NCBI RefSeq assembly: GCF_900103345.1 | Contig: NZ_LT629702.1 | Coordinates: forward strand, 992,001 to 1,056,000 | DNA length: 64,000 nt | Direction: 5' to 3' | DNA from: Pseudomonas azotoformans | Lineage (GTDB): Bacteria > Pseudomonadota > Gammaproteobacteria > Pseudomonadales > Pseudomonadaceae | Shown: positions 51,352-62,339 of the stretch, one piece after another | Position numbering within the stretch: the first letter of the stretch is position 1 | How the letters are laid out: the number at the start of each line of letters is the position of its first letter | Notes under the pieces: generated by a model | What the model was told of the DNA's origin: nothing | Databases searched by the model: none | The model's input: only the letters and a program-made list of their open reading frames with translations | Position numbers and translations under genes: made by a program

Positions 51352-52182
51352 TTATTTAACGGCGCCGAAGGACAGACCGCGCACCAGCTGTTTCTGGCTG
51401 ATCCAGCCAAAGATCAGGATCGGCGCGCAGGCCAGGGTCGACACGGCGGACAACTTGGCCCAGAACAGCCCTTCGGGGCTGGAGTAGGAGGCGATCAGCG
51501 CGGTCAACGGCGCGGCGGCGGACGAGGTCAGGTTCAGCGACCAGAACGCTTCGTTCCAGCACAGGATCAGCGACAGCAACACGGTTGACGCCAGGCCACC
51601 CTTGGCAATCGGCAGCAGCACGCGGACCATTTCCTGCCACAGGGTCGCGCCATCCAGGCGCGCGGCTTCGAGGATGTCCTTGGGGATGTCCTTGAAGTAG
51701 GTGTAAACCATCCAGACCACGATCGGCAGGTTGATCAGGGTGTAGATGATGATCAGGGCGATGCGTGTATCCAGCAGGCCAAAACTCTTGGCCAGCAGGT
51801 AGATCGGCATCAGCACGCCCACCGGCGGCAGCATCTTGGTCGACAGCATCCACAGCAGCGTGCCCTTGGTGCGCTGGGTTTCGTAGAACGCCATGGAGTA
51901 GGCGGCCGGCACCGAGATCAGCAGGCACAAGGCGGTGGCGCTGAAGGAAATCAGCACTGAGTTCCACGCGTAACTGAAGTAGTTGCTGCGCTCGTTGATG
52001 TGCAGGTAGTTCTCCAGCGTCGGCGTGAAGATGAACTGTGGCGGTGTGGCGAACGCGTCGATTTCGGTCTTGAAGCTGGTCAGCACCATCCAGAAGATCG
52101 GGAAGAAGATCAGGATCGCGATGGCCCAGGCCAGGGTGCCGAGCAACAGGCTTTGCAGGCGGCGGGATTGTTGAAGCGTCAT
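51352..52182 (-). CDS. mtlG: MtlG, permease of the mannitol ABC importer
   Basis: A 276-residue MalG-type permease with six helices and the EAA loop DILEAARLDGATLWQEMVRVLLPIAKGG that docks on MtlK. Paired with MtlF (11 bases between them). Typical binding-protein-dependent sugar transporter inner-membrane component. Confidence 0.94.
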   Translation of the reverse strand: MTLQQSRRLQSLLLGTLAWAIAILIFFPIFWMVLTSFKTEIDAFATPPQFIFTPTLENYLHINERSNYFSYAWNSVLISFSATALCLLISVPAAYSMAFYETQRTKGTLLWMLSTKMLPPVGVLMPIYLLAKSFGLLDTRIALIIIYTLINLPIVVWMVYTYFKDIPKDILEAARLDGATLWQEMVRVLLPIAKGGLASTVLLSLILCWNEAFWSLNLTSSAAAPLTALIASYSSPEGLFWAKLSAVSTLACAPILIFGWISQKQLVRGLSFGAVK

Positions 52183-52192
52183 GGCGCGGCCC

Positions 52193-53119
52193 TCAAGGCT
52201 TGTCAGTCAGGTTTTTGCCGATCATCCGCACCAGGATGATCGCCGCGATATTGGCGATGACCACGGCAATCAAGCCGCCGGCCGAGGCCATGCCCACGTC
52301 GAACTGCACCAGCGCCTGGTTGTAGATCAGGTACGCGAGGTTGGTCGAGGCGTAACCGGGGCCGCCGTTGGTGGTGGTGAAGATTTCGGCAAACACCGAG
52401 AGCAGGAAGATCGTCTCGATCATCACCACCACGGCAATCGGCCGGGCCAGGTGAGGCAGGGTCAGGTGCCAGAAGATCGCGATGGCGCCGGCACCGTCCA
52501 GGCGCGCGGCTTCCTTCTGTTCCTGGTCGAGGGACTGCATGGCGGTCATCAGCAACAGGATCGCAAAGGGCAGCCATTGCCACGACACAATGATGATGAT
52601 CGACAGCAACGGGTAGTGCGCCAGCCAGTCCACCGGCTCGGCACCGAACAGCTTCCACACGGCGGCGAGAATCCCCGACACCGGGTGGAAAATCAGGTTC
52701 TTCCAGATCAGCGCACCGACGGTGGGCATGATGAAGAACGGCGAGATCAACAACACCCGCACCAGCCCGCGACCGAAGAACTCACTGGCTTCGAGCAAGG
52801 CACTGATCAACACACCGAACACCACGCTGATCAACAGCACGCTGCCCACCAGCAACAGGGTGTTGGTGGCACCCGGCAGGAAGCCCGAGTCGGTCACGAA
52901 ATACGTGAAGTTCTCCAGCCCGACAAACTGGTTTTCACCGGGGTAGAGCAGGTTGTAGCGGATCAGCGAAAAGTACAGGGTCATGCCCAGCGGCACGATC
53001 ATCCACAGCAGCAGCAAGGCCACCGAGGGGCTGACGAGGAACCAGCCGGGGTTGGCCAGGCGGTTTTTGCGCGGCTTGTCCGGCACGGCGGTTTGCACTT
53101 GGGCAGTGTTGGTATTCAT
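52193..53119 (-). CDS. mtlF: MtlF, permease of the mannitol ABC importer
   Basis: A 308-residue MalF-like permease with six helices and an EAA loop (QKEAARLDGAGAIAIFWHLTLPHL). The cytoplasmic N-terminus (MNTNTAQVQTAVPDKPRKNR) is unstructured. The start at 53119 is preferred over 53143. It follows mtlE after a 160-bp gap that holds a REPIN. Confidence 0.93.
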   Translation of the reverse strand: MNTNTAQVQTAVPDKPRKNRLANPGWFLVSPSVALLLLWMIVPLGMTLYFSLIRYNLLYPGENQFVGLENFTYFVTDSGFLPGATNTLLLVGSVLLISVVFGVLISALLEASEFFGRGLVRVLLISPFFIMPTVGALIWKNLIFHPVSGILAAVWKLFGAEPVDWLAHYPLLSIIIIVSWQWLPFAILLLMTAMQSLDQEQKEAARLDGAGAIAIFWHLTLPHLARPIAVVVMIETIFLLSVFAEIFTTTNGGPGYASTNLAYLIYNQALVQFDVGMASAGGLIAVVIANIAAIILVRMIGKNLTDKP

Positions 53120-53170
53120 AGGATCAGAACCAGTCAGGTACATGCAGAGCTAGAATCGAAGCGCGGTCAG

Positions 53171-53259
53171 TGTGGGAGCGGGCTTGCTCGCGAATGCGGT
53201 GCGTCAGTCACGGATACATCAACTGGAAGACTGCATTCGCGAGCAAGCCCGCTCCCACA
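53171..53259. repeat. REPIN, hybrid A-like (copy A8), between mtlE and mtlF
   Basis: TGTGGGAGCGGGCTTGCTCG and the inverted GAGCAAGCCCGCTCCCACA. The head mixes family A (GCTTGCTCGCGAA) and family B (GTGGGAG) features. It sits immediately after the mtlE stop. Confidence 0.9.
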
Positions 53260-53279
53260 TTTACAGTGGTGTACCCACT

Positions 53280-54602
53280 TTATTTGGGATAACCGGCCCG
53301 CTTCATTTCACGCTCGGTGGTGGTCTGTGCGGCGGTCAAGGCTTGATCCACCGTCTGTTGACCGGTCAGCGCGCCCGAGAAGAACTTGCCGACCTGGGTG
53401 CCGATCGCCTGGAATTCAGGAATGGTCACCAATTGGATACCGATATACGGCACCGGCTTGAGCGTCGGTTTGGTCGGGTCCGCAACTTTCAGCGATTCCA
53501 GCGTCACCTTGGCAAACGGTGCGGCTTTCATGTATTCGTCGCTATAGGTCGACTTGCGCGTGCCTGGTGGTACGTTGGCCACGCCATCGGTCTTGGCAAC
53601 CAAAGCGCCATATTCCTTGGAGGTGGCCCAGCTGGTGAACACCTTGGCGGCGTCCTTGGCCTTGGAACTGGTTGGAATGGCCAGGCTCCAGGAGTACAAC
53701 CACGACGTGCCTTTGTCGGTCTTCTCGTGGGGGGCAAAGGTGAAGCCGACATGGTCAGCCACTTTGCTCTGGGTCTTGTCGGTGACGAACGAGCCGGCCA
53801 CGCTGGCATCCACCCAGATCGCGCACTTGCCGCTGTTGAACAGCGCCAGGTTTTCGTTGAAACCGTTACTGGAAGCGCCCGGCGGGCCGGATTTCTTCAT
53901 GTTGTCGACGTAGAAGTTCAGCGCATCCTTCCATTCAGGGCCGTTGAATTCCGGCTGCCATTTCTCATCGAACCAGCGCGCGCCGTAGCCGTTGGCCAGG
54001 GTGGTGATCAGCGCCATGTTCTCGCCCCAACCGGCTTTGCCACGCAGGCACAGGCCGTATTGCTCTTTGCTCTTGTCGGTGAGTTTGCTGGCGAATTCGC
54101 CGATCTGGGTCCAGGTCGGGTGCTCGGGCATGGTCAGCCCGGCGTCCTTGAACAGATCGGTACGGTAATAAGTGATAGAGCTTTCAGCGTAGAACGGCAG
54201 GGCATACAGCGAGCCTTTCACGGACAAACCGTCACGCACTGAAGGGAATACATCGTCGAGGTCGTAGGACGCCGGCAGATCCTTCATCGGCTCCAGCCAA
54301 CCCTTGGCGCCCCACAGTGCAGCTTCGTACATGCCGATGGTCAACACGTCGAACTGCCCACCCTGGGTGGCGATGTCGGTGGTCAGGCGCTGGCGCAGCA
54401 CGTTTTCTTCGAGCACCACCCAGTTCAGCTTGATCTCCGGGTGCTCGGCCTCGAAGGTTTTCGAGAGCTTTTGCATGCGGATCATGTCGCTGTTGTTGAC
54501 GGTGGCAATGGTCAGGGTCTGCGCGCCAAAGCTGACGGCGCTGAGGGTCATGCAGGTGGTCATGCAGGTAGAGACAAGCAGTGCTTTTGCTGTGAACTTC
54601 AT
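53280..54602 (-). CDS. mtlE: MtlE, periplasmic polyol-binding protein
   Basis: A 440-residue family-1 solute-binding protein with a signal peptide (MKFTAKALLVSTCMTTCMTLSAVSFG, cleaved near AQTLTIA). It has conserved blocks HPEIKLNWVVLEENVLRQRLTTDIA and ALWGAKGWLEPMKDLP. It captures mannitol and related polyols for MtlFGK. It is the first gene of the operon and carries the MtlR operator and promoter upstream. The start at 54602 is chosen because the signal peptide begins there. Confidence 0.95.
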   Translation of the reverse strand: MKFTAKALLVSTCMTTCMTLSAVSFGAQTLTIATVNNSDMIRMQKLSKTFEAEHPEIKLNWVVLEENVLRQRLTTDIATQGGQFDVLTIGMYEAALWGAKGWLEPMKDLPASYDLDDVFPSVRDGLSVKGSLYALPFYAESSITYYRTDLFKDAGLTMPEHPTWTQIGEFASKLTDKSKEQYGLCLRGKAGWGENMALITTLANGYGARWFDEKWQPEFNGPEWKDALNFYVDNMKKSGPPGASSNGFNENLALFNSGKCAIWVDASVAGSFVTDKTQSKVADHVGFTFAPHEKTDKGTSWLYSWSLAIPTSSKAKDAAKVFTSWATSKEYGALVAKTDGVANVPPGTRKSTYSDEYMKAAPFAKVTLESLKVADPTKPTLKPVPYIGIQLVTIPEFQAIGTQVGKFFSGALTGQQTVDQALTAAQTTTEREMKRAGYPK

Positions 54603-54692
54603 CGCGCACTCCATTTCCGCGCCCAGGGGGCTACAGAAGGACAGTTATTGTTGTTGTGTCTTCCTACAAGGAGTCAGGAAGAGTGTGCGTTG

Positions 54693-54721
54693 ATTACAGC
54701 CTTGAAATGGGGTTGTGACAA
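54693..54721 (-). promoter_or_regulatory. mtlE promoter
   Basis: On the minus strand, -35 TTGTCA (54716-54721) and -10 TGTAAT (54693-54698) are 17 bp apart. The -35 abuts the MtlR direct repeats, as expected for AraC-type class II activation. Confidence 0.75.
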
Positions 54722-54758
54722 ATCCTTGGGCGCACTGGCACTGATACTTTTTTGCACT
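54722..54758 (-). promoter_or_regulatory. MtlR operator of the mtl operon
   Basis: On the minus strand two direct repeats read AGTGC-A5-AGTAT, a 7-base gap, then AGTGC-N5-AGGAT. The layout equals the MtlR site I recall from the P. fluorescens mannitol promoter. It ends directly next to the -35 element. Confidence 0.8.
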
Positions 54759-54781
54759 CGGGCTCAAGCCGGCTGAAACTA

Positions 54782-55687
54782 TTAAGCCAGGTTCTGTTCG
54801 GTGAGCCGCTGTACCGCCAGGCGCCGGTAGTGGGAAGGGGTCATGCCTTTTAGTTGCTGAAAACGCCGATTGAAGTTGGAAATATTGTTGAAGCCCGACT
54901 CGAAACACACATCCGTCACGGCTTTATCCCCATCGGCCAACAACTCGCAGGATTTGCTGATACGCAAGCGATTGACGAATTCGATGAACGTACGCCCGGT
55001 AGCCTGTTTGAACACGCGAGAGAAGTAAGTCGGCTTCATCCCCAGGTATTCCGCCACTTCTTCAAGCGGCAACTCGCGCGCGTAGTGGGCGAAGATGTAA
55101 TCCACCGCACGGTTGGTGCGGTCGATGCTGTGTTCATCGGCCAGTTGCGGCGTGGTCACACCGGACAGCAGTTGGTAGTCCTCGCAGGCGCTCAACACTT
55201 CCAGCAGGATAAAGAAGTGCCCCAGGCGCGCCATGCCCTGGGCGTCCTCGATGCGCTGCATCAGGGTCATGGCCTGGGCGATGGTCTTTTTGCAGCGAAA
55301 CTCGATGCCGTACTGCGCGCGTTCCAGCAGCGGCGCCAGGCTTTTGAGTTCGGCGAAGATGTGGCTGCCGTGCTCGAACAGTTCATCGGTGAAGTTCACC
55401 AGCATGTCGCGCTTGGGCACCACCTCGTCTTCTTCCACCTGGCTGATCCAGTTGTGGGGCAGGTTGGGGCCGGTGAGGAACAGGCTTTCCGGGTAGAAGT
55501 TGCCGATATAGTCGCCGATAAACACCTTGCCGGAGCTGGCGACGATCAGGTGCAGCTCGTATTCCTTGTGGAAGTGCCAGCGCACCAGCGGGCAAGGGAA
55601 ACCGTGTTGGCGATAGATGATGGACAGGCCGTTGTGGTCGTCCATCAGTTCGTAGGAAGGGTCGGTGATGCGCGTTGCTCGGGTCAT
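54782..55687 (-). CDS. mtlR: MtlR, AraC-family activator of the mannitol operon
   Basis: A 301-residue regulator. The N-terminal cupin sensing domain (about 20-150, WHFHKEYELHLIVASSGKVF) is followed by the C-terminal double HTH (about 195-295) with LEEVAEYLGMKPTYFSRVFKQATG and VCFESGFNNISNFNRRFQQLKG. It activates mtlEFGKDYZ with mannitol, arabitol or glucitol. It is located directly upstream of mtlE in the same orientation, as in P. fluorescens DSM 50106. Confidence 0.94.
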   Translation of the reverse strand: MTRATRITDPSYELMDDHNGLSIIYRQHGFPCPLVRWHFHKEYELHLIVASSGKVFIGDYIGNFYPESLFLTGPNLPHNWISQVEEDEVVPKRDMLVNFTDELFEHGSHIFAELKSLAPLLERAQYGIEFRCKKTIAQAMTLMQRIEDAQGMARLGHFFILLEVLSACEDYQLLSGVTTPQLADEHSIDRTNRAVDYIFAHYARELPLEEVAEYLGMKPTYFSRVFKQATGRTFIEFVNRLRISKSCELLADGDKAVTDVCFESGFNNISNFNRRFQQLKGMTPSHYRRLAVQRLTEQNLA

Positions 55688-55759
55688 GCTGCCGTCGCTT
55701 TATTGTGGTTGCTGCGTAGGATAATGCCCCCTTGCGCACGACCTCGCCAGCGTCGATGT

Positions 55760-57049
55760 TTATACGTTGCGGTTTTTGGCCTCGATCCACTGCGACATGT
55801 ACTGGGTACTTTTATGGGCGTGGTGGCGCAGCATGCTGCCAGTGAAGTTATCGCGGCGATGGGTGGTTAGGTGTTGACGGCATTGCTCCAGGCAGGCCAC
55901 CAGCGCCGGGCCATGAATGTTCTGGTCATACCGCCGGGCCAGCAGTTGGCGACCGTCTTCCTGGGCCTGGGTCCAGCGTTCACGGTCTTGATACAACGCC
56001 ACCGCCGCCGCCGCGAGGGCAGGCGCGCTTTGTTCTACTGCACCAGGCCATGGCTGTTCATCCCCCATGGCCTCGGCGCCGATTGGCGTGGTGACGTTTG
56101 GCGTGCCGCAGAGCATTGCATCCGCCAGCTTGCCCTTGATCCCGGCGCCGAACCGCAACGGTGCCAGGCAGATGCGCGCCGCCGTCATCACTTGCAAGGC
56201 GTCTTCGGCCCAGTTCATCACATGAAACCCTTGTGCCGGGTTATGCAAGGCCGTGGCTTTGGGCGGGGTGTAGGCGCCATAAATGTGCAGTTGCGCTCCC
56301 GGGAGTTGCTGGCGGATCAGCGGCCACAGGCTGTTTTTCATCCAGAGCACCGCATCCCAGTTGGGCGCGTGGCGGAAGTTGCCGATGCTGAGGAAATGGG
56401 CGCGTTCTTCAAATGGCGCGAAGGGCTCGGTCGGCCGCTCCAGCATAAGCGGGCACCAGTGGAGCAGGGCGGGCGGCACCTTGAAGTGCTCGGTAAGCAG
56501 ACGGATTTCAACGTCGGAGATCATCAGGCTGATGTCGCAGCGGTAAATCGCCGCGATTTCCCGTTTGGCCAGGTCGGTCTCGGCCATCAGTCGAAACGCT
56601 TCGTGCAGCACCGGGGAGAACAGCGCACTGAAGTCCTCGGTGTCGGGGTGTGCCTTAAGGTGGTCCTTGAAGTGTTGGTGACGTGCGTCGCGCAGGCTTT
56701 GCAGGTCGGAGGTTTCCAGGACACGCAGGGCACCGGGGCAGCATTTTTCGACGCGCCAGCCGAACTGTTCCTCCATCATGAAACGGTCGAACAGCACGAT
56801 ATCCGGGGCCAACTCGCGAATAAAATCATCGAAACTGCTGTTATTGAGCTCGATGGCGCATTCGGCGATGCCCAATGCAGGCAAGTCGGCCTTGTGCTCG
56901 CCGATGGTCGCGGGACTGCTGAAGGTTATGTCCCAACCTTGGGTCAGAAAGCTCTGCAGAATCTGCATCATATGCCCGCCTGCGGCCGAGGAACGCGGCT
57001 CCGGCCAGACATAACCAATGACCAGGACTTTGGTGGCAGGCTGATTCAT
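55760..57049 (-). CDS. Family-4-like glycosyltransferase
   Basis: A 429-residue GT-B fold protein. The N-terminal Rossmann part is [25 protein letters not shown]. The C-terminal part has the nucleotide-sugar site [26 protein letters not shown] (about 325-350), with the E-x7-E-like region replaced by a variant. The middle ([19 protein letters not shown]) is typical of group 1 transferases. It would transfer a sugar from a nucleotide donor, substrate unknown. It stands alone, without other polysaccharide genes. ATG at 57049 follows AAGGAA. Confidence 0.83.
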   Translation of the reverse strand: MNQPATKVLVIGYVWPEPRSSAAGGHMMQILQSFLTQGWDITFSSPATIGEHKADLPALGIAECAIELNNSSFDDFIRELAPDIVLFDRFMMEEQFGWRVEKCCPGALRVLETSDLQSLRDARHQHFKDHLKAHPDTEDFSALFSPVLHEAFRLMAETDLAKREIAAIYRCDISLMISDVEIRLLTEHFKVPPALLHWCPLMLERPTEPFAPFEERAHFLSIGNFRHAPNWDAVLWMKNSLWPLIRQQLPGAQLHIYGAYTPPKATALHNPAQGFHVMNWAEDALQVMTAARICLAPLRFGAGIKGKLADAMLCGTPNVTTPIGAEAMGDEQPWPGAVEQSAPALAAAAVALYQDRERWTQAQEDGRQLLARRYDQNIHGPALVACLEQCRQHLTTHRRDNFTGSMLRHHAHKSTQYMSQWIEAKNRNV

Positions 57050-57207
57050 CAACAACAGGTTCCTTGAAGGGCAGGGCGATCGGCGCGCAATTAAACCATA
57101 ACCGGCGGCATGACAATTTATGTCTGGCGGTAGGTAGCCATCGCACTTTGTGGTTAACTTCCGCCTCTCGAATTCGTTTCATCAAACCCAGCATAAGGAT
57201 TCTGTTC

Positions 57208-57708
57208 ATGGCTCAAGTCACCCTTCGTGGTAATCCTGTCCAGGTTGAAGGCGAACTGCCGAAAACCGGCTCCACCGCTCCTGAGTTCAGCCTGGTTGCT
57301 GTCGACCTGTCGCAGGCTTCCCTGGAAACCTTCGCCGGCAAGCGCAAGGTGCTGAACATCTTCCCAAGCGTTGACACCCCGACCTGCGCGACCTCGGTAC
57401 GCAAGTTCAACGCCCAGGCCAACGACCTGACCAACACGGTCGTGCTGTGCATTTCCTCTGACCTGCCGTTTGCCCAGAAGCGTTTCTGCGGCACCGAAGG
57501 CCTGGACAATGTGCTGAGCCTGTCGGACTTCCGCAACGCCGACTTCGCTGTCGACTACGGTGTTTCCCTCGCCGACGGCCCACTGCAGGGCCTGACTGCC
57601 CGCGCCGTGGTGGTGCTGGACGAGAACAACAACGTGCTGCACAGCGAACTGGTTGCGGAAATCGGCCAGGAGCCGAACTACGAAGCAGCCCTGGCTGTTT
57701 TGAAGTAA
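57208..57708 (+). CDS. tpx: Thiol peroxidase (atypical 2-Cys peroxiredoxin)
   Basis: A 166-residue Tpx. The peroxidatic Cys60 lies in [15 protein letters not shown], the resolving Cys94 in [13 protein letters not shown] and the catalytic Thr/Arg context is intact. It reduces hydrogen peroxide and alkyl hydroperoxides with thioredoxin. AAGGAT precedes the ATG at 57208; the frame to 57064 is not supported. Monocistronic, followed by a strong terminator. Confidence 0.96.
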   Translation: MAQVTLRGNPVQVEGELPKTGSTAPEFSLVAVDLSQASLETFAGKRKVLNIFPSVDTPTCATSVRKFNAQANDLTNTVVLCISSDLPFAQKRFCGTEGLDNVLSLSDFRNADFAVDYGVSLADGPLQGLTARAVVVLDENNNVLHSELVAEIGQEPNYEAALAVLK

Positions 57709-57760
57709 CTGTTTCGGTACGTTACTGTCGTTTTGCAGTAACACGCTTGATGCATGATTG

Positions 57761-57787
57761 CGGCCTGGCCTAGTCCAGGCCGTTTTT
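57761..57787 (+). terminator. Intrinsic terminator after tpx
   Basis: A perfect 8-bp stem CGGCCTGG/CCAGGCCG with a 6-base loop CCTAGT is followed by TTTTT. Confidence 0.93.
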
Positions 57788-57939
57788 ATTTGTGCCTCAA
57801 CTGCTTAGCGAAATAGCGGGCAGACTAAGATCAGAAGTTAAAAGTTGTAAGCCCAAGGTAAATAGCCGGTAAAGGCGCTTTTCTAAATGCGCCCCAGTGC
57901 TTATCTTTCAGCCTCCCAAAGAAGAAGCTCTCGCGCCCA

Positions 57940-59241
57940 ATGGTTGATCATTCCATGCAATCCTCCCCCCGTAAGTCCCGCCGCTGGCTGTTCGGCCTGC
58001 TTGTGCTGCTGGTTATTGCCGGCCTGTGCTGGAAGTTCTGGCCCGGCAGCCATAAGGATGGCGCCGAAAAGCCTGCGGGCCATGCCGGCAAGACGGGGAT
58101 GATGCGCCCGGGGTTCGGCGGCTCCGCCGGCCCGGTGCCGGTGCGCGTGGCGCCAGCCGTGCTGGGAGAATTCCCGGTGTACTACAAGGCGCTGGGCACC
58201 GTGACCGCGCTCAATACCATCAATGTGCGTAGCCGGGTGGGCGGCGAGCTGGTGAAGATCGCCTTTGAAGAAGGCCAGATGGTCAAGGCCGGCGACCTGC
58301 TCGCCGAGATCGACCCGCGCAGCTACCAGAACGCCTTGCTCCAGGCCCAGGGCACGCTGATGCAGAACCAGGCCCAGCTGAAAAACGCCCAGGTCGACGT
58401 GCAGCGTTACCGCGACCTGTACGCCCAGGACAGCATCGCCAAGCAGACCCTGGACACCGCCGAAGCATTGGTCCTGCAATACCAGGGCACGGTCAAGACC
58501 AACCAGGGCGCAGTGGATGACGCCAAGCTCAACCTCGAATTCACCAGGATCCGTGCGCCGATCAGCGGCCGCGTCGGCCTGCGCCAGGTCGACGTGGGCA
58601 ACCTGGTGGCGGCCAACGACACCACCTTCCTCGCAGTAATCACCCAGACCCAGCCGATCAGCGTGGCCTTCACCCTGCCGGAAAACACCCTGGAAACCGT
58701 GCTCACCCGCTACCACGCCGGCAACAAGCTGCCTGTAGAGGCCTGGGACCGTGGCGACGTGAAGAAACAGGCCACCGGCGTGCTGCAAAGCCTGGACAAC
58801 CAGATCGACGTCACCACCGGCACCCTGAAATTCAAGGCGCGCTTCGATAACAAGGACCAGGCGCTGTTCCCCAACCAGTTCGTCAATGTGCACCTGCTGG
58901 TCGACACCCTGCATAACGTGGTGCTGGCGCCGTCGGCGGCGATCCAGTTCGGCAACACCGGCACCTTTGTCTACGTGCTGGATGGTGACAAGAAGGTCAA
59001 GATGCAGCCCCTGGTGGTCGGCGATACCGATGGCGACAACACCGTGATCAAAGAGGGCCTCAAGGCCGGTGACCGCGTGGTACTGGAAGGCACCGACCGC
59101 TTGAAGGATGGCAGCGAGATCGAAGTGGTCAACGACAGCAACGAAGTGCCGACCACCCCGACCGAACACCTGCAAGGCAAGCCTGGGGCTAAAGGGGAGA
59201 CCGGCGTCACCGCCGGCAAGGCGCAAAAGGTCGGTTCATGA
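57940..59241 (+). CDS. muxA: MuxA/MdtA, periplasmic adaptor of a MuxABC-type RND pump
   Basis: A 433-residue membrane fusion protein with an N-terminal membrane anchor ([21 protein letters not shown], about 15-35), a lipoyl half ([32 protein letters not shown], with INVRS), an alpha-hairpin (about 120-180), a second lipoyl half ([14 protein letters not shown]) and a beta-barrel. In Pseudomonas the adaptor with two RND proteins in tandem is MuxABC-OpmB (MdtABC in E. coli). It overlaps muxB by four bases. Start at 57940 is by length; ATG at 57955 is possible. Confidence 0.92.
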   Translation: MVDHSMQSSPRKSRRWLFGLLVLLVIAGLCWKFWPGSHKDGAEKPAGHAGKTGMMRPGFGGSAGPVPVRVAPAVLGEFPVYYKALGTVTALNTINVRSRVGGELVKIAFEEGQMVKAGDLLAEIDPRSYQNALLQAQGTLMQNQAQLKNAQVDVQRYRDLYAQDSIAKQTLDTAEALVLQYQGTVKTNQGAVDDAKLNLEFTRIRAPISGRVGLRQVDVGNLVAANDTTFLAVITQTQPISVAFTLPENTLETVLTRYHAGNKLPVEAWDRGDVKKQATGVLQSLDNQIDVTTGTLKFKARFDNKDQALFPNQFVNVHLLVDTLHNVVLAPSAAIQFGNTGTFVYVLDGDKKVKMQPLVVGDTDGDNTVIKEGLKAGDRVVLEGTDRLKDGSEIEVVNDSNEVPTTPTEHLQGKPGAKGETGVTAGKAQKVGS

Positions 59242-62200
59242 ACCTGTCGCGGCTGTTTATCCTTCGCCCGGTCGCCACCACGCTGAGCATGCTGGCCATT
59301 GTCCTGGCCGGTATCATCGCGTACCGCTTGTTGCCGGTGTCGGCCTTGCCCCAGGTGGATTACCCGACGATCCGGGTAATGACCCTGTACCCCGGCGCCA
59401 GCCCGGACGTGATGACCAGTGCGGTCACCGCGCCGCTGGAGCGCCAGTTCGGGCAGATGCCCGGCCTGACGCAGATGGCCTCCACCAGTTCCGGCGGCGC
59501 GTCGGTACTGACCCTGCGTTTCAACCTCGACATCAACATGGATGTCGCCGAGCAACAGGTGCAGGCCGCGATCAACGCCGCCACCAACCTGTTGCCCAAG
59601 GACCTGCCGGCGCCGCCGGTGTACAACAAGGTCAACCCGGCGGACACTCCGGTGCTGACCCTGGCGATCACCTCCAAGACCATGCTGCTGCCCAAGCTCA
59701 ATGACCTGGTCGATACGCGCATGGCGCAGAAAATCGCGCAGATCAGCGGCGTTGGCATGGTCAGCATCGCCGGCGGCCAGCGCCAGGCGGTGCGCATCAA
59801 GGTCAACCCCGAGGCCCTGGCGGCCAACGGCTTGAACCTGTCCGATGTGCGCACGCTGATCGCTGCGTCCAACGTCAACCAGCCCAAGGGCAATTTCGAC
59901 GGGCCGACCCGTGTGTCGATGCTCGATGCCAACGATCAGCTAGTCTCGCCCGCGCAATACGCCGAACTGATCCTGGCCTATAACAACGGCGCGCCATTGC
60001 GCCTCAAGGACGTGGCACAGATCGTCGACGGCGCCGAAAACGAACGCCTCGCTGCCTGGGCCAATGAAAACCAGGCCGTGCTGCTGAATATCCAGCGCCA
60101 GCCGGGGGCCAACGTGATCGAGGTGGTGGACCGCATCAAGGCGCTGCTGCCGAGCATCACCGACAACCTGCCGGCCGGCCTCGACGTGACGGTGCTCACC
60201 GACCGCACCCAGACCATCCGCGCCTCGGTCAAAGACGTGCAGCACGAATTGCTCATCGCCATCGCCCTGGTGGTGATGGTGACGTTCCTGTTCCTGCGCC
60301 GGGTCAGTGCCACGATCATCCCGTCCATCGCCGTGCCGCTATCCCTGGTGGGCACCTTTGGCGTGATGTACCTGGCCGGATTCTCCATCAACAACCTGAC
60401 GCTGATGGCGCTGACCATCGCCACGGGGTTCGTGGTGGATGACGCGATCGTGATGCTGGAGAACATTTCGCGCTATATCGAGGAAGGCGAAACGCCGCTG
60501 GCCGCGGCGCTCAAGGGCGCCAAGCAGATCGGCTTCACCCTGATTTCCCTGACGCTTTCGTTGATCGCCGTGCTGATCCCGCTGCTGTTCATGGCTGACG
60601 TAGTCGGGCGCCTGTTCCGCGAATTCGCCATCACCCTGGCGGTGGCGATCCTGATTTCCCTGGTGGTGTCCCTGACCCTCACGCCGATGATGTGCGCGCG
60701 CCTGCTCAAGCGTGAGCCCAAGGAGGAAGAGCAGGGGCGTTTCTACAAGGCCAGCGGTGCCTGGATCGATTGGTTGATCGCGCGTTACGGGAGCATGTTG
60801 CAGTGGGTGCTCAAGCACCAGCCGCTGACCCTGCTGGTGGCTATCGCCACCCTGGGACTCACCGTATTCCTGTACCTGGTAGTGCCCAAGGGCTTCTTCC
60901 CGGTGCAGGACACCGGCGTGATCCAGGGTATTTCCGAAGCGCCGCAGTCGATTTCCTTCGCCGCCATGAGTCAGCGCCAGCAGGAACTGGCCAAGATCAT
61001 CCTGGCTGATCCTGCGGTGGAAAGCCTGTCGTCCTATATCGGTGTGGATGGCGACAACGCCACACTCAACAGCGGGCGTTTGTTGATCAACCTCAAGGCC
61101 CACGGACAGCGTGACCTGAGCGCAGCCCAGGTGATCACCCGTTTACAGCCGGAGATCGACAAGCTGGTGGGCATCCGCCTGTTCATGCAGCCGGTGCAGG
61201 ACCTGACCATCGAAGACCGCGTGAGCCGTACCCAGTACCAGTTCAGCATGTCCTCGCCGGACGCCGAGCTGCTGGCGTTGTGGAGCGACAAGCTGGTGCA
61301 TGCGCTCAGTCAGTTGCCGGAACTCACGGATGTGGCCAGCGATCTGCAGGACAAAGGCCTGCAGGTTTACCTGGTGATCGACCGCGATGCCGCCTCGCGG
61401 CTGGGCGTGAGCGTGTCGACCATCACCGATGCGCTGTACGACGCCTTCGGCCAGCGGCAGATTTCCACCATCTACACCCAGGCCAGCCAGTACCGCGTGG
61501 TGTTGCAGGCCCAGTCCGGTGAAACCCTGGGGCCTGATGCACTGAACCAGATCCATGTGAAGACCACCGACGGCGGCCAGGTGCGCTTGTCGAGCCTGGC
61601 CCACGTGGAACAGCGCCAGGCGCAGTTGGCGATTGCGCATATCGGCCAGTTCCCGGCGGTGATGATGTCGTTCAACCTGGCCCCCGGCGTTGCGTTGGGC
61701 AAAGGCGTGGAGCTGATCAACCAGACCCAGAAAGACATCGGCATGCCGGTGGGCGTGCAGACCCAGTTCCAGGGCGCGGCCCAGGCGTTCGAAGCCTCGC
61801 TGTCGAGCACCTTGCTGCTGATCCTGGCGGCGGTGGTCACCATGTACATCGTGCTCGGTGTGCTCTACGAGAGTTACATCCACCCGATCACCATTCTCTC
61901 GACCTTGCCATCGGCGGCGGTAGGGGCGTTGCTGGCCTTGCTGCTCAGCGGCAATGACCTGGGCATGATCGCGATCATCGGCATCATTCTGTTGATCGGT
62001 ATCGTCAAGAAGAACGCGATCATGATGATCGACTTCGCCCTCGACGCCGAACGCAACCAGGGCCTCGACCCGCAGACCGCGATCTACCAGGCGGCGCTGC
62101 TGCGCTTCCGGCCGATCCTGATGACCACCCTGGCAGCGTTGTTCGGCGCGGTGCCGTTGATGCTGGCCACTGGTTCCGGCGCTGAGTTGCGCCAACCGCT

Positions 62201-62339
62201 GGGCCTGGTGATGGTCGGCGGGCTGCTGGTGAGCCAGGTGTTGACGCTGTTCACCACCCCGGTGATCTACCTGTACTTCGACCGCCTCGGGCGCCGCTGG
62301 CGCAAAGAGCCGCAAAGCCTGGAGCCGGTTGAGTCATGA
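59238..62339 (+). CDS. muxB: MuxB/MdtB, RND transporter subunit
   Basis: A 1033-residue RND transporter ([24 protein letters not shown]), with the relay helix [24 protein letters not shown] (paired Asp), two periplasmic loops and C-terminal helices ending [13 protein letters not shown]. It belongs to the MdtB/MuxB type that works as a heterotrimer with MuxC. It begins four bases inside muxA and overlaps muxC by ATGA, so the three are translationally coupled. Confidence 0.94.
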   Translation: MNLSRLFILRPVATTLSMLAIVLAGIIAYRLLPVSALPQVDYPTIRVMTLYPGASPDVMTSAVTAPLERQFGQMPGLTQMASTSSGGASVLTLRFNLDINMDVAEQQVQAAINAATNLLPKDLPAPPVYNKVNPADTPVLTLAITSKTMLLPKLNDLVDTRMAQKIAQISGVGMVSIAGGQRQAVRIKVNPEALAANGLNLSDVRTLIAASNVNQPKGNFDGPTRVSMLDANDQLVSPAQYAELILAYNNGAPLRLKDVAQIVDGAENERLAAWANENQAVLLNIQRQPGANVIEVVDRIKALLPSITDNLPAGLDVTVLTDRTQTIRASVKDVQHELLIAIALVVMVTFLFLRRVSATIIPSIAVPLSLVGTFGVMYLAGFSINNLTLMALTIATGFVVDDAIVMLENISRYIEEGETPLAAALKGAKQIGFTLISLTLSLIAVLIPLLFMADVVGRLFREFAITLAVAILISLVVSLTLTPMMCARLLKREPKEEEQGRFYKASGAWIDWLIARYGSMLQWVLKHQPLTLLVAIATLGLTVFLYLVVPKGFFPVQDTGVIQGISEAPQSISFAAMSQRQQELAKIILADPAVESLSSYIGVDGDNATLNSGRLLINLKAHGQRDLSAAQVITRLQPEIDKLVGIRLFMQPVQDLTIEDRVSRTQYQFSMSSPDAELLALWSDKLVHALSQLPELTDVASDLQDKGLQVYLVIDRDAASRLGVSVSTITDALYDAFGQRQISTIYTQASQYRVVLQAQSGETLGPDALNQIHVKTTDGGQVRLSSLAHVEQRQAQLAIAHIGQFPAVMMSFNLAPGVALGKGVELINQTQKDIGMPVGVQTQFQGAAQAFEASLSSTLLLILAAVVTMYIVLGVLYESYIHPITILSTLPSAAVGALLALLLSGNDLGMIAIIGIILLIGIVKKNAIMMIDFALDAERNQGLDPQTAIYQAALLRFRPILMTTLAALFGAVPLMLATGSGAELRQPLGLVMVGGLLVSQVLTLFTTPVIYLYFDRLGRRWRKEPQSLEPVES

